Assembly: GCA_002422605.1 (NCBI GenBank)
Contig: DISW01000012.1
Location: 65,166 to 129,165, forward strand
From: Bacteriovoracaceae bacterium UBA6200
Lineage (GTDB): Bacteria; Bdellovibrionota; Bacteriovoracia; Bacteriovoracales; Bacteriovoracaceae
Direction of reading: 5' to 3'
DNA length: 64,000 bases
The notes under the pieces are model-generated. The model was not told the DNA's origin. It made no database searches and saw nothing but the letters and a program-made list of their open reading frames with translations. Made by a program: the position numbers and the translations under genes. Shown here in pieces: positions 18,262-27,253 of the stretch; position 1 is the first letter of the stretch; the number at the start of each line of letters is the position of its first letter.

Positions 18262-21200
18262 CTAGAATTTTATACAGTAAAGAAGGGCAATATTCTTCGG
18301 CCGTGTCTCAGTTCCGCCGGAGGCATTTATAGTGACGGGGTGAGTGTGGGCACCAGCCGCATTTACGATAATCGCATGAGCGTGCTCTCCAGACGATTCT
18401 GTACCCCTAAAAGCACTATAGACACCATGTCCTGCCTGGGCATTATCAGTCCCCATAATACTGTCCCAGTTAGAATCATTAATGATTAGAGAGTTTCCAT
18501 CACTTGAATACCAAGCGTTGATCGAATGGGAGTGTTGACCTCCAGGTAAAGACCCTGCAGTGTGATCATGATTTCCAGCTGAAGCCGTTGTTCCAGAGTG
18601 CGTATGACTTTTATTATCATCCGCTTGTTCACTAGCTAATGCTCGACCAGCATCTATGCCCTTTCCGTCATCAAGAGCTCGGATGAATTGCCCACGAAGA
18701 TCAGGAAGCTTGAAGCTTGTACTACCATCTCCTGCTCCCCAAGTTGTTCCAATGGCAGCAAAGAGATTTGCGTAAGTCGTTCTAGAAACGATAGCACCAT
18801 TGGCCTTAACCCATCCACTTGGACAATTGGCCATGGCATAAGTGGCCACTTGACCCGGAGGGGTAACTGCTCCCATTGTGACCCAATTCGTACCGTCGCA
18901 GCCTTGAAAATTTCCTCCAACAAAACGCATGGTTCCCTGTTTAGAAGAATTACAAGCATCAGCATCATTACCCATCTTAATTCCGCCATTAATTTCTAAT
19001 TTAGCAGCAGGAGCCGCTGCTGTTCCAACTCCTACATTTCCTCCTCCATAGGCCACATCAGTTCCGGTCTTAGTCCAATGAGCAGAATTTCCAACTTGAG
19101 TATCCACGTACTGTTTAGTTGCAGAATGAAGGTTGGCGGTAGGATTTCCTGAGAGAGTGAGAGGGCCAGTCATAGTCCCTCCGTTGAGAGGAACTTTTGT
19201 GGTATCAGTAGCATTATCAACCCCGCAAATCCAACCGTTGGTCGCATCCCATTTTACAACTTCTCCAGCAGCACATGTTCGACTGCGAAGAACTCCACCA
19301 AATCTTTCAACCAACCCATTCCCTGCAGGAAAGGTTTCTAAGGAATTTAGTTTCGTTTTATCAGCAGCGCTCATTGACCCTGCTGCCGTTGTCGTTGCGG
19401 CGGTGACCGAAAAAGCGCCTGTGGAGTTATTATAAACCAGAGGTGCTGTTGCTGATAAGTTTCCTAGCCCAATTTTGGCCGCAAGATCGGAAACAAGATT
19501 GGTGACACTTGATTGAGCGATAGGAGCGAGAGTTGGATTAGGATAAGTTCCACTCAGTGCCCCTCCTGCAGGTCCACTCGGGGGAAGGTTTGAAGCCGGT
19601 GTTCTCCAACTTAAAACACCTGAAGCATCTGTTGCTAAAACTTGATCAGCACTCCCTGGAATCGAAGGTAAGGTCATTGTATAAGCGGTTGATCCTGTAG
19701 GTGACGCCTTAATCGTCACATAATTACTAGCTCCGCCGTTCTTAAATTGAAGTTGCGTATTAAGTAATAAGTCTCCGGTCAGCGTTCCTCCGGCCAAAGG
19801 AAGCTTTGTTGCATCAGTATCATCATCAGCAGCACAGTTCCACCCGGTTCCATCAATCCATTTTAATATTTCATCTGAGGTACAAGTCTTACTTTGAAGA
19901 GATCCTGCGACTCTTTGAAGAATCCCATCTGTTCCAGGCAATACTTCAAGAGCATCGACTTTGGTTTTATCCGAAGCACTCATCGTTCCAGCAGCAGCTG
20001 TCGAAGCTGCATTAATGCTGAAGGCCCCTGTTGAATTATTATAAACAAGGGGAGCCGTTGCAGATAAGTTCCCGAGTCCTATTTTAGATGCGAGATCAGA
20101 AACCAGATTAATAACATTCCCCTGAGCAATGGGGGCCAGGCCAGGATCCGGATAAGTACCAGTAAGGGCCCCACCTGCAGGACCACTTGGGGCAAGAGTA
20201 GATGCCGGAGTCGACCAGGAAAGGACACCGGAACCATCAGTCGTTAGAACCTGATTGCTACTACCGGCAGAGGTTGGCAATGTGATCGTGTATGGAGTTA
20301 CTCCTACGGGGGAAGCTCGAAGAGCCACGTAATTAGTAGCTCCACCATTCTTCAAATTTAATTTTGTATCAACAAAGAGATCACCGCTAAGAGTTCCACC
20401 AATTAAAGGTAATTTGGAATCATCGGTATTTTCGTCCGGACTGCAAATCCATCCCGCAACTGAATTCCATTTTAAAACTTCTTCGTTAGAACAAGTGGTG
20501 CTTCTAAGGACACCGCTAAATCTTTCAAGCATACCGTCAGCAACCGGAAGAACTTCTAAATCATCCAGTTTCATTTTATCAGCGGCACTCATGCTTCCCG
20601 CTTCACTATTTGAAGCCGGAGAAAGGCTGAATGCCCCAGTAGCATTATTGTAAATGAGAGGTGCAGTGGCCGATAAGTGTGCCAGACCAATTTTAGAAGC
20701 GAGATCTGAAACTAGATTAATCACATTGTTTTGATCTATGGGAGCAAGACCTGGATTTGGATATGAGCCTGTTAGTGCCCCACCAGCAGCTCCTTCAGGA
20801 GTGGCCGAAGTAACTGCTTCCAGTGTTTTTGGTATCCACTTACCGGATTCCCATGAAAGAACCTGCCCATCGACTGCTTCCATTTGCACAAGTTGCCTGC
20901 TCACTTGAGAAATCTGAGCATAAGGTACAGAGTGCAAGGCCTGATAAGAATAAACTTTAGATGGCGAAGATGACATGTCAGTCACTCTGATCATCACTGT
21001 GTGGCCAGTGGGAGGATTCGCCAGGATGGTATTTAAAGAACAACTTGGGAAAGCGAGTTTTACGTGAAATACGCCATGAGAGAGTTCAACGTTACCTACA
21101 TCCTGTGAGCATAGAATTGAATTGGTTTGATCTGAATACACTAAATCAAACTTCAGTGAAACCGGTCCCGTTACAGGAGAGCCATTATTGTTAACTAATC

Positions 21201-21291
21201 TTCCAGAATAACTTAAAGAATCGGACGCAAGAATTCTCTTAGTATAAAAACTAACGATTATGACAAATAATGTGAACAGGATCTTTCCCAT
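18262..21291 (-). CDS. MAT-like fibre with tandem repeats and terminal tail-collar/HxH tip
   Basis: A 1009-residue paralogue of the 14862-18182 gene. It has a signal peptide to about residue 22, the common N-domain (SLSYSGRLVNNNGSPVTG), then the same 203-residue repeats starting at 167, 370 and 573. These are followed by GGTMTGPLTLSGNP, SATKQYVD and VGVGTAAAPAAKLEI. The tip is a phage tail-collar domain at about 812-875 (CPSGWVKANGAIVSRTTYANLFAAIGT, FKLPDLRGQFIRALDDG). It is followed by a His-rich segment with five HxH motifs (HTH, HDH, HSH, HAH, HTH between 896 and 984) and the closing RPKNIALLYCIKF. In T4 short tail fibre, HxH residues bind metal on the trimer axis; the same is inferred here. 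The ATG overlaps the stop of the upstream fibre gene (TAATG at 21291), so translation is probably coupled. Confidence 0.92.
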   Translation of the reverse strand: MGKILFTLFVIIVSFYTKRILASDSLSYSGRLVNNNGSPVTGPVSLKFDLVYSDQTNSILCSQDVGNVELSHGVFHVKLAFPSCSLNTILANPPTGHTVMIRVTDMSSSPSKVYSYQALHSVPYAQISQVSRQLVQMEAVDGQVLSWESGKWIPKTLEAVTSATPEGAAGGALTGSYPNPGLAPIDQNNVINLVSDLASKIGLAHLSATAPLIYNNATGAFSLSPASNSEAGSMSAADKMKLDDLEVLPVADGMLERFSGVLRSTTCSNEEVLKWNSVAGWICSPDENTDDSKLPLIGGTLSGDLFVDTKLNLKNGGATNYVALRASPVGVTPYTITLPTSAGSSNQVLTTDGSGVLSWSTPASTLAPSGPAGGALTGTYPDPGLAPIAQGNVINLVSDLASKIGLGNLSATAPLVYNNSTGAFSINAASTAAAGTMSASDKTKVDALEVLPGTDGILQRVAGSLQSKTCTSDEILKWIDGTGWNCAADDDTDATKLPLAGGTLTGDLLLNTQLQFKNGGASNYVTIKASPTGSTAYTMTLPSIPGSADQVLATDASGVLSWRTPASNLPPSGPAGGALSGTYPNPTLAPIAQSSVTNLVSDLAAKIGLGNLSATAPLVYNNSTGAFSVTAATTTAAGSMSAADKTKLNSLETFPAGNGLVERFGGVLRSRTCAAGEVVKWDATNGWICGVDNATDTTKVPLNGGTMTGPLTLSGNPTANLHSATKQYVDTQVGNSAHWTKTGTDVAYGGGNVGVGTAAAPAAKLEINGGIKMGNDADACNSSKQGTMRFVGGNFQGCDGTNWVTMGAVTPPGQVATYAMANCPSGWVKANGAIVSRTTYANLFAAIGTTWGAGDGSTSFKLPDLRGQFIRALDDGKGIDAGRALASEQADDNKSHTHSGTTASAGNHDHTAGSLPGGQHSHSINAWYSSDGNSLIINDSNWDSIMGTDNAQAGHGVYSAFRGTESSGEHAHAIIVNAAGAHTHPVTINASGGTETRPKNIALLYCIKF
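19192..20793 (-). repeat. Tandem 609-bp coding repeats (2.6 copies) in second collar-fibre gene
   Basis: The repeat encodes the same 203-residue shaft unit as in the neighbouring fibre gene, with unit starts at residues 167, 370 and 573 (exactly 203 apart). The matching copy number and period show that the two genes arose by duplication after the repeat had formed, or are homogenised by conversion. Confidence 0.85.
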
Positions 21292-24200
21292 TATTTTTTT
21301 ATTCCCTCTTTCTGCGCGCTCTCAAGGGCCTCCAGTCTTTTTTCAAATGATTCATTCTTTTTTCGGAGCTTTTCATTCTCTTCTTTAAGAGACGCGATTT
21401 CCCTTTGATACTTTTGATCAAAGCTAAGCCACTCTTGATGTAATTCTTTTAAGGCTTCAATAATAGGAGCTACTAAATTCTGATAACCTACAGATAAAAA
21501 ACCATCGGCATTTTTTCTGACGGCCTCAGGGTAAACCTTCTCTACTTCCTGAGCAATAAGCCCAATTTGATTTTCCGAATGACGTTTATCCTTCCACTGA
21601 TAAGTCACTCCATTTAACTGTGAGAGTTTTTCTAAATTATTTTCCAAGGGTTGAATGTTGTCTTTCAATCTTTCATCAGAGGCTTGGGTCAATGTTCCTG
21701 CAATCCACATATTACCATTAATATCGAAGTTAAGTTTTTCCGCACATGAGCCGGCGCAATTATACCATTGGGCTAAAGTATTCGAACCTGAGAAGTGGTG
21801 AATCGAAAAACTTCTTTTAGTTCCTGTATTATTATTAACGTCTAGAACTGAATCAAGGCGAGCATTTAATCCGACATTAGTGGCTCCGTCTTGAAACTGG
21901 CTTCTTCCCACAACTTGTAACTCCAGAGTAGGATTAGACATGCCAATCCCAACTTTGCCACCAAAAGGGTTCAAGGCTAAAGTCTGATATGTCCCACTAT
22001 CAGCGGATTGAATTCCAAAAATATTTTCGCTTACCCAACCAATATTAAGGTAGTCAAGATTCGCAGATGCTTTACTGAAAACTCGTAACCCTGCTGGGTC
22101 TCCCAATGATGTAATCGCATTATTCGTTCTAATCTGAAGATTCCCATCTTCAATCTCTAATTTTTCTGAAGGATTTACTAATCCAATACCGACTCTTCCA
22201 CTATTATCCACAGTGACTCTACTCACCCCATTCGTCCGCATTTCAACTGAATTAATAATACCAGTAGAAGGATCAGCATTCATGCCAAATCCAATTCGAT
22301 TTAGTTCGGGCGATGAGCCCTTGGCCAGCCAAAATGCATTGTTTGCTCCATCAACGTATGAAGTTAGACGGGCCCCCATATTAATATTCCCATTCACATC
22401 CAACTTTTCCTGAGGGGTTCCTGTACCGATTCCTACTTTTCCTGAATTATCAACTTTAAGCCCTTCATTATCACCGTCACCAGAGAGCCAGTGACCGCCC
22501 AGGCTTATTGATTTCGTTGCAATATGATCGCCTAAATTATCAGCTGCTGAACTCCCTTGATTGTGAATCCCTAAATTGAGTAAAGTAATTTTCCAACCAT
22601 GAGTTGTCCGGATACCTGCATCCGATGTGCTTAAACAATTAATCTTCAGAATGTCCGAAGTCGCCAGATTCTGAACTGAATAGTGAGTTAAAGGGAACTG
22701 GGCTCCACTACCTCCACTTATCATTCCATAATAAAAATCTTTCTTGTCAATGACTGTACCGTTTTTTAGAAGACTGCAGGAGATTGAAAAGTATGACCAA
22801 GGATTGCTAACATTGCTGTTTCCAGAGGCAAGAATCAGATATCGTCCGCCACTGGCCACATTTAGACTAATAATATCAGTCGCAGCAGCTTGGGCCATAT
22901 TAACATTTGCAGCTTGAGAAACTTCTTGAGAGCCGGTTCCACTTCCACTGGTCCATTGACTTCCATCATAAATCTGCAACTGCTTGGCCGTTGTATTATA
23001 AATGACCAGGCCCGCGGCAGGAGAAGTAATTGCATCACGTTGTGCCGCATTCATTCTTGGTGGAAGCATTCCTTTGGTAGTTGAGTTTACATCTAATACA
23101 GCGGATGATCCTGGAGTGGATGTTCCTACTCCAACACTATTGGTATAGTAAACGCTCGTTCCATTTTTTCCCCACTGTCCAGTATTATCAAAGTCAGTAT
23201 CGTTAGCAGTTATTTGTAACTGGAGCTTTTTAAGAGATGTTAAAACACTCTCCCCATCTCCAATAGGTAAGGCAGAAGCCGAAACTCCTCCATAACCAGA
23301 AAGTAAAGAATCCAGAACTCTTTGTTGAGTAAAGTACAACCTCGTGCCTTCAGGAACGGCAGTTGTATTTAAAGTCTGCCAGGTTTTATCCCCGCTCCAG
23401 TATTGAAGAGATGTCCCGGCAGTGATCGAAAGTTCTTTGCCAGAAAGTGCTGTAACTAAGCCGTTTACTTTTGCTTGCGGAATATCGCCATCGGTTAAGT
23501 TGAGTTTGGGATAAGTAACAACTCCATTTGCAATCTGAGCATTAGCAATTGTCCCTGTGAGATCTCCGCCAACTCCTGTAGTGGTCGTCGCCACTGAAGT
23601 CCAGGATAAGATTCCTGTACCATCTGTGGTTAGAACTTCACCACTTCCGCCGGCGGAAGCTGGAAGAATATAATTAACCGTTGAAGTAAGGGCCGCTGGA
23701 GCTCTAAGTTCAACAAAATTTGCATTTGAAGACTTCAATTTTAAATTGCCAGTTAAGGCGATATCTCCACTTACTTCTAGCTTGTTGGTAGGACCTGTTA
23801 CTCCTATTCCCACATTGCCATCACTCAGAATAGACATCTTTACTGAGTCATTTGTTTCAAAACTTAAAGGTTGGTTATCGTTTGATCCAATCACAACACC
23901 GGAACCAAAAGAGTTTCCATTTTGTAAAATTGTCGTACTTATAATGGACTCAACATCCAAACATTCAGTTGTACCTGCACTATTGAATTTTAAGATCTCT
24001 CCGTCAGCACATAATTTTGAATCAAGTCCCGTTCCCAAAGCATTGGCAGTAATGATTCCATTGCCGGCTAAACTTGTTACTCCAGTTCCTCCCAGAGAAA
24101 CAGGAACAGTATTAAGACCTAATGCTATTCCCCCCGCACTGTAGGAAAGACTTAAAGGAGAGCTCGCACCTAAAACCTTATATTCAAGGGCGGTTCCAGC

Positions 24201-26231
24201 TGCATTGCTACCCAAAAGAGTATTGGAAGCACCTTGAGTGCTGAGTCCTGTTCCCCCCTTATTCACTGGTATGATTCCACTAAGACTTGCAGGAGATAAA
24301 TTAATTAGCTGAGATCCATCAATCGCTGGAAGTTTATGACTAGCATCGACTTGAATTATTTTTCCTGCCGTAACCCCAACATCAACAGCAATAGTTCCTG
24401 AACTATTGATGGTACCAGTTGGTGTCAGGCCAGTTCCTATGGTGAGAGATTGAACACCAGCTCCAGCAACTCCTAGCTCTTGCCAATTTGTACCATCATG
24501 AAAATTAATTTTATTAGTCGAAGTATTATAGATCTGCATTCCACCAGGACTTACAATAGCATCTCTTTGAATCGCATCCATTCGAGGGATGAGAAGCCCC
24601 GAGGTTGTCGACTGGATATCTAAGACTCCTACCGGAGTATCTGTTCCAATTCCTATATGCGAGAAACTCGCCCCACCGGAGAACTTTGAAAATGTCGTTG
24701 TATTTGCTCCCCGATCTGTCACGGTCTGTAGAGTGTCGGTTTCGGAGGTTAAAAAGTTTGGTACCCAACTTTCCCATGTCGTGCCGTTAGAACGGAGAAG
24801 ATTGCCTGCAGTACCAGGTGCCATAAAGCCAAGGGAACCAGTCACATTATTATAAGTAAGAGGTCCATCTACCGAAATTGAATTCCTCGCTCTTTCGTCA
24901 AAATTAATCCAGGTTCTGGAACCATCCCAATAATCCCCAGAACTACCTCCGACAATTTTGTCTTCTTTATTAGAAAGAGAAAAGGCCAGATCCTTGATCT
25001 TGGATTGCTCGATATCGGCAAGGTTGGCAATATCAGCATTAGTAATTGTTCCATCAGCAATTTTGGCCGATGTAACAGCGCCAATGTTAATTGAAGCATT
25101 GGATACAGTACCGGAAAGATCTCCCCCGATGGAACTCGAATCGGCTGCAACCGGCGCGGCCCATGATAAGTTTCCGTTTCCATCAGTGACCAGGGCCTGG
25201 CCCGCAGTCCCTTTATCAGGTGGTAAGACAATCAGTAAATCTTCGGCAGTACCAATATGCGCTTTAAGTTCAACAGTGTTTGAAACATTTGGCATAAAGC
25301 GAACTCCACCAGCTATCGAAATTTTTCCATCGAAAGAAATGTGATTCGACGAAAGTGTTGTCCACTGTGATTCGTTTATATTTGAAATTTCTGTATCAAC
25401 ATAAGATTTAGTTGCCGCTTCCATCGGATTGGAAGGATCCCCAGAGAGAACTAATGCCCCAGTGAGAGTCCCACCTGAAAGTGGTAATTTTGTTACATCT
25501 AAAGTTTCATCCGTTACACAGCTCCAAAATGCTGGGCCTGGATTCATTTGCAGTTTTTGATGGGACAAACATAAGGGAACATCCGCGAAAGCCATCGCCC
25601 CAAGATAGGCCATGGTAGATGGAGCATCCAGACTAGATAAGTTTCCAGAGCCATCGTTTACAAGAATATGATTGGCCACTCCTGCCGCAATTTTTGAACG
25701 TGGAATATTACCTGCCAACATATCGCCTGTTACACTGCCGTTAGAAATTGTTGTATCGATTGTTTCAGGGGCCCACTCAGAACCATTCCAGGAAAGGACT
25801 TGCCCTTCACTGGCATCCATTTGTAAAAGCTGCTTACTTGTTTGAGAAATGAGCGAAACAGGCACCGCTTGAATGGCCTGAAATGAATAAACTTTTTCAG
25901 CGGAGGTTTTATCAGTAACCCTAATACTTACTGCATTTCCCGCCGGAGTTCCGGCGAGGACTTCGGTAAGGTTACAAAGAGGAAAAGTTAACTTTACATG
26001 GAAAACTCCCTGCGAGAGTTCCACACCATTCAACTCTTGAGAACAGAGAATCACATTCAGTTGATCCGAATAAGCGAGATCAAATTTTAAATTCACACCG
26101 CCACTTACTGGGGAACCATTGTTATTAACTAGTCTACCGGAATAACTCAGTGAAGTTGAGGCAAAACCCTTCCCAATACTCGTAACAAGTACCAAGACGG
26201 CAATAAAAAAAATTTTTAAATAGTTACCCAT
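21291..26231 (-). CDS. Giant MAT-like fibre with C-terminal Peptidase_S74 chaperone
   Basis: A 1646-residue fibre with signal peptide (cleavage near GKGFA, about residue 25), common N-domain, CLSHQKLQMNPGPAFWSCV and a long shaft of phage-type motifs (GGTLTGALVL, AATKSYVD, LYFTQQRV, several VGIG...P.EKL.V). A jelly-roll-like insert lies at about 1099-1219 (QAANVNMAQ...GWKITLLNLG). The C-terminus from about 1515 is a Peptidase_S74 intramolecular chaperone: SDERLKDNI supplies the Ser-Lys pair, then GLIAQEVEKVYPEAV and a coiled coil at about 1605-1646. In the family this domain trimerises the fibre and then cuts itself off before the Ser. It is first of a two-gene unit with the collar fibre that starts inside its stop codon. 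Confidence 0.92.
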   Translation of the reverse strand: MGNYLKIFFIAVLVLVTSIGKGFASTSLSYSGRLVNNNGSPVSGGVNLKFDLAYSDQLNVILCSQELNGVELSQGVFHVKLTFPLCNLTEVLAGTPAGNAVSIRVTDKTSAEKVYSFQAIQAVPVSLISQTSKQLLQMDASEGQVLSWNGSEWAPETIDTTISNGSVTGDMLAGNIPRSKIAAGVANHILVNDGSGNLSSLDAPSTMAYLGAMAFADVPLCLSHQKLQMNPGPAFWSCVTDETLDVTKLPLSGGTLTGALVLSGDPSNPMEAATKSYVDTEISNINESQWTTLSSNHISFDGKISIAGGVRFMPNVSNTVELKAHIGTAEDLLIVLPPDKGTAGQALVTDGNGNLSWAAPVAADSSSIGGDLSGTVSNASINIGAVTSAKIADGTITNADIANLADIEQSKIKDLAFSLSNKEDKIVGGSSGDYWDGSRTWINFDERARNSISVDGPLTYNNVTGSLGFMAPGTAGNLLRSNGTTWESWVPNFLTSETDTLQTVTDRGANTTTFSKFSGGASFSHIGIGTDTPVGVLDIQSTTSGLLIPRMDAIQRDAIVSPGGMQIYNTSTNKINFHDGTNWQELGVAGAGVQSLTIGTGLTPTGTINSSGTIAVDVGVTAGKIIQVDASHKLPAIDGSQLINLSPASLSGIIPVNKGGTGLSTQGASNTLLGSNAAGTALEYKVLGASSPLSLSYSAGGIALGLNTVPVSLGGTGVTSLAGNGIITANALGTGLDSKLCADGEILKFNSAGTTECLDVESIISTTILQNGNSFGSGVVIGSNDNQPLSFETNDSVKMSILSDGNVGIGVTGPTNKLEVSGDIALTGNLKLKSSNANFVELRAPAALTSTVNYILPASAGGSGEVLTTDGTGILSWTSVATTTTGVGGDLTGTIANAQIANGVVTYPKLNLTDGDIPQAKVNGLVTALSGKELSITAGTSLQYWSGDKTWQTLNTTAVPEGTRLYFTQQRVLDSLLSGYGGVSASALPIGDGESVLTSLKKLQLQITANDTDFDNTGQWGKNGTSVYYTNSVGVGTSTPGSSAVLDVNSTTKGMLPPRMNAAQRDAITSPAAGLVIYNTTAKQLQIYDGSQWTSGSGTGSQEVSQAANVNMAQAAATDIISLNVASGGRYLILASGNSNVSNPWSYFSISCSLLKNGTVIDKKDFYYGMISGGSGAQFPLTHYSVQNLATSDILKINCLSTSDAGIRTTHGWKITLLNLGIHNQGSSAADNLGDHIATKSISLGGHWLSGDGDNEGLKVDNSGKVGIGTGTPQEKLDVNGNINMGARLTSYVDGANNAFWLAKGSSPELNRIGFGMNADPSTGIINSVEMRTNGVSRVTVDNSGRVGIGLVNPSEKLEIEDGNLQIRTNNAITSLGDPAGLRVFSKASANLDYLNIGWVSENIFGIQSADSGTYQTLALNPFGGKVGIGMSNPTLELQVVGRSQFQDGATNVGLNARLDSVLDVNNNTGTKRSFSIHHFSGSNTLAQWYNCAGSCAEKLNFDINGNMWIAGTLTQASDERLKDNIQPLENNLEKLSQLNGVTYQWKDKRHSENQIGLIAQEVEKVYPEAVRKNADGFLSVGYQNLVAPIIEALKELHQEWLSFDQKYQREIASLKEENEKLRKKNESFEKRLEALESAQKEGIKK

Positions 26232-26299
26232 ATAATTAAGGATTAAATACCTCTTAATTATTATCGGTCGTTTGAATAAATTGTTTTAAATACCGTGAG

Positions 26300-27253
26300 T
26301 TAGAAATTTCTCATTGAATAATCTGCACGCTCTTTCGCAAGTAAACCTTGAGGCGCATCCCTTCGAATTTTTTCTAAACGTGGAACCAGGCCATCTAAGT
26401 TAGCGATTTGAATACCAAGTCCTGGCCGAGCATTAAGCTCAAGTAGAATTGGCCCATGGTCCGGAGTGAGTACTATATCCACCCCTAAATAACCTAATTC
26501 GACCATATCATAGCAGTGAGCGGCCAGCTCCAGGATCTCCCTCCAGAAAGGAAGTTTTAAATTGGAGAGCTTATTTCCAGTATCAGGATGGGTATCAATC
26601 ACTTGGTTTCTAATAACAGCATTATTAGTCCAGCCATTCGAGAGATTAAGTCCTGCACCAATTGCACCTTGATGGAGATTCGCTCTCCCATCAGAAGATT
26701 TCGTTGGGAGCCTTACCATGCTCATGACTGGGAAGCCTTCAAAAACGATCACCCTGATGTCCGGAATTCCTCCATAAGAGTAATCATCAAAGATGGGATG
26801 CTTATCGATTTTTTCTTGAATGATCGCCATATCACTCTGCCCACCGAGTGAATACAGTCCTGAAAGGATTCCGGAAATATGATGTTTAACTTCATCAATC
26901 TCCATCAACTTGTCATTTGAACGACGGCACAAAACATGGATCTCTCCATTCCGTTCTTCTTTGATAATTTCTTTAATGACGACGATCCCGTTACCTTGAG
27001 ATCCTTTCGCTGGCTTAATGACGAAAGAATCGTAGTTCAAAAGTTTGAGATGAAGATTTTTCAAAGAACCATAATTTTCAACAATCAGATAGTTCTCAGG
27101 AGTAGGGATCCCCCAGGCCATGGCCCGTTGGGCAGTCAGGACTTTATTATCAACCAGGGGATAATTGGATCGTTTATTGTGGCGGAGAATATATCTTCCC
27201 ACTCGATTATTAATCCCTAATATCCCCATTTTTTTTAAATTATGGAAGATCAT
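26300..27253 (-). CDS. Alpha-L-glutamate ligase-like ATP-grasp protein
   Basis: A 317-residue ATP-grasp enzyme of the RimK-related glutamate-ligase homologue group. Seen are the nucleotide-binding segment SFVIKPAKGSQGNGIVVI near 75-93, an IRVIVFEG strand, and the Mg-binding ILLELNARPGLGIQIAN near the end. Enzymes of this branch are thought to add amino acids to a peptide or protein amine; the substrate is not known. It overlaps the 3' end of the 7TM transglutaminase-like gene by 14 nt and is the last gene of a three-gene set (retropepsin-like protease, transglutaminase-7TM, ligase) that recurs in many proteobacteria. This strongly supports the assignment. Confidence 0.88.
   Translation of the reverse strand: MIFHNLKKMGILGINNRVGRYILRHNKRSNYPLVDNKVLTAQRAMAWGIPTPENYLIVENYGSLKNLHLKLLNYDSFVIKPAKGSQGNGIVVIKEIIKEERNGEIHVLCRRSNDKLMEIDEVKHHISGILSGLYSLGGQSDMAIIQEKIDKHPIFDDYSYGGIPDIRVIVFEGFPVMSMVRLPTKSSDGRANLHQGAIGAGLNLSNGWTNNAVIRNQVIDTHPDTGNKLSNLKLPFWREILELAAHCYDMVELGYLGVDIVLTPDHGPILLELNARPGLGIQIANLDGLVPRLEKIRRDAPQGLLAKERADYSMRNF

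Noticed and set aside
16113..20793. Long tandem repeats that might suggest a CRISPR or satellite array
   Set aside because: Unit length is 609 bp, in frame, and encodes a conserved shaft domain; no short repeat-spacer pattern exists.
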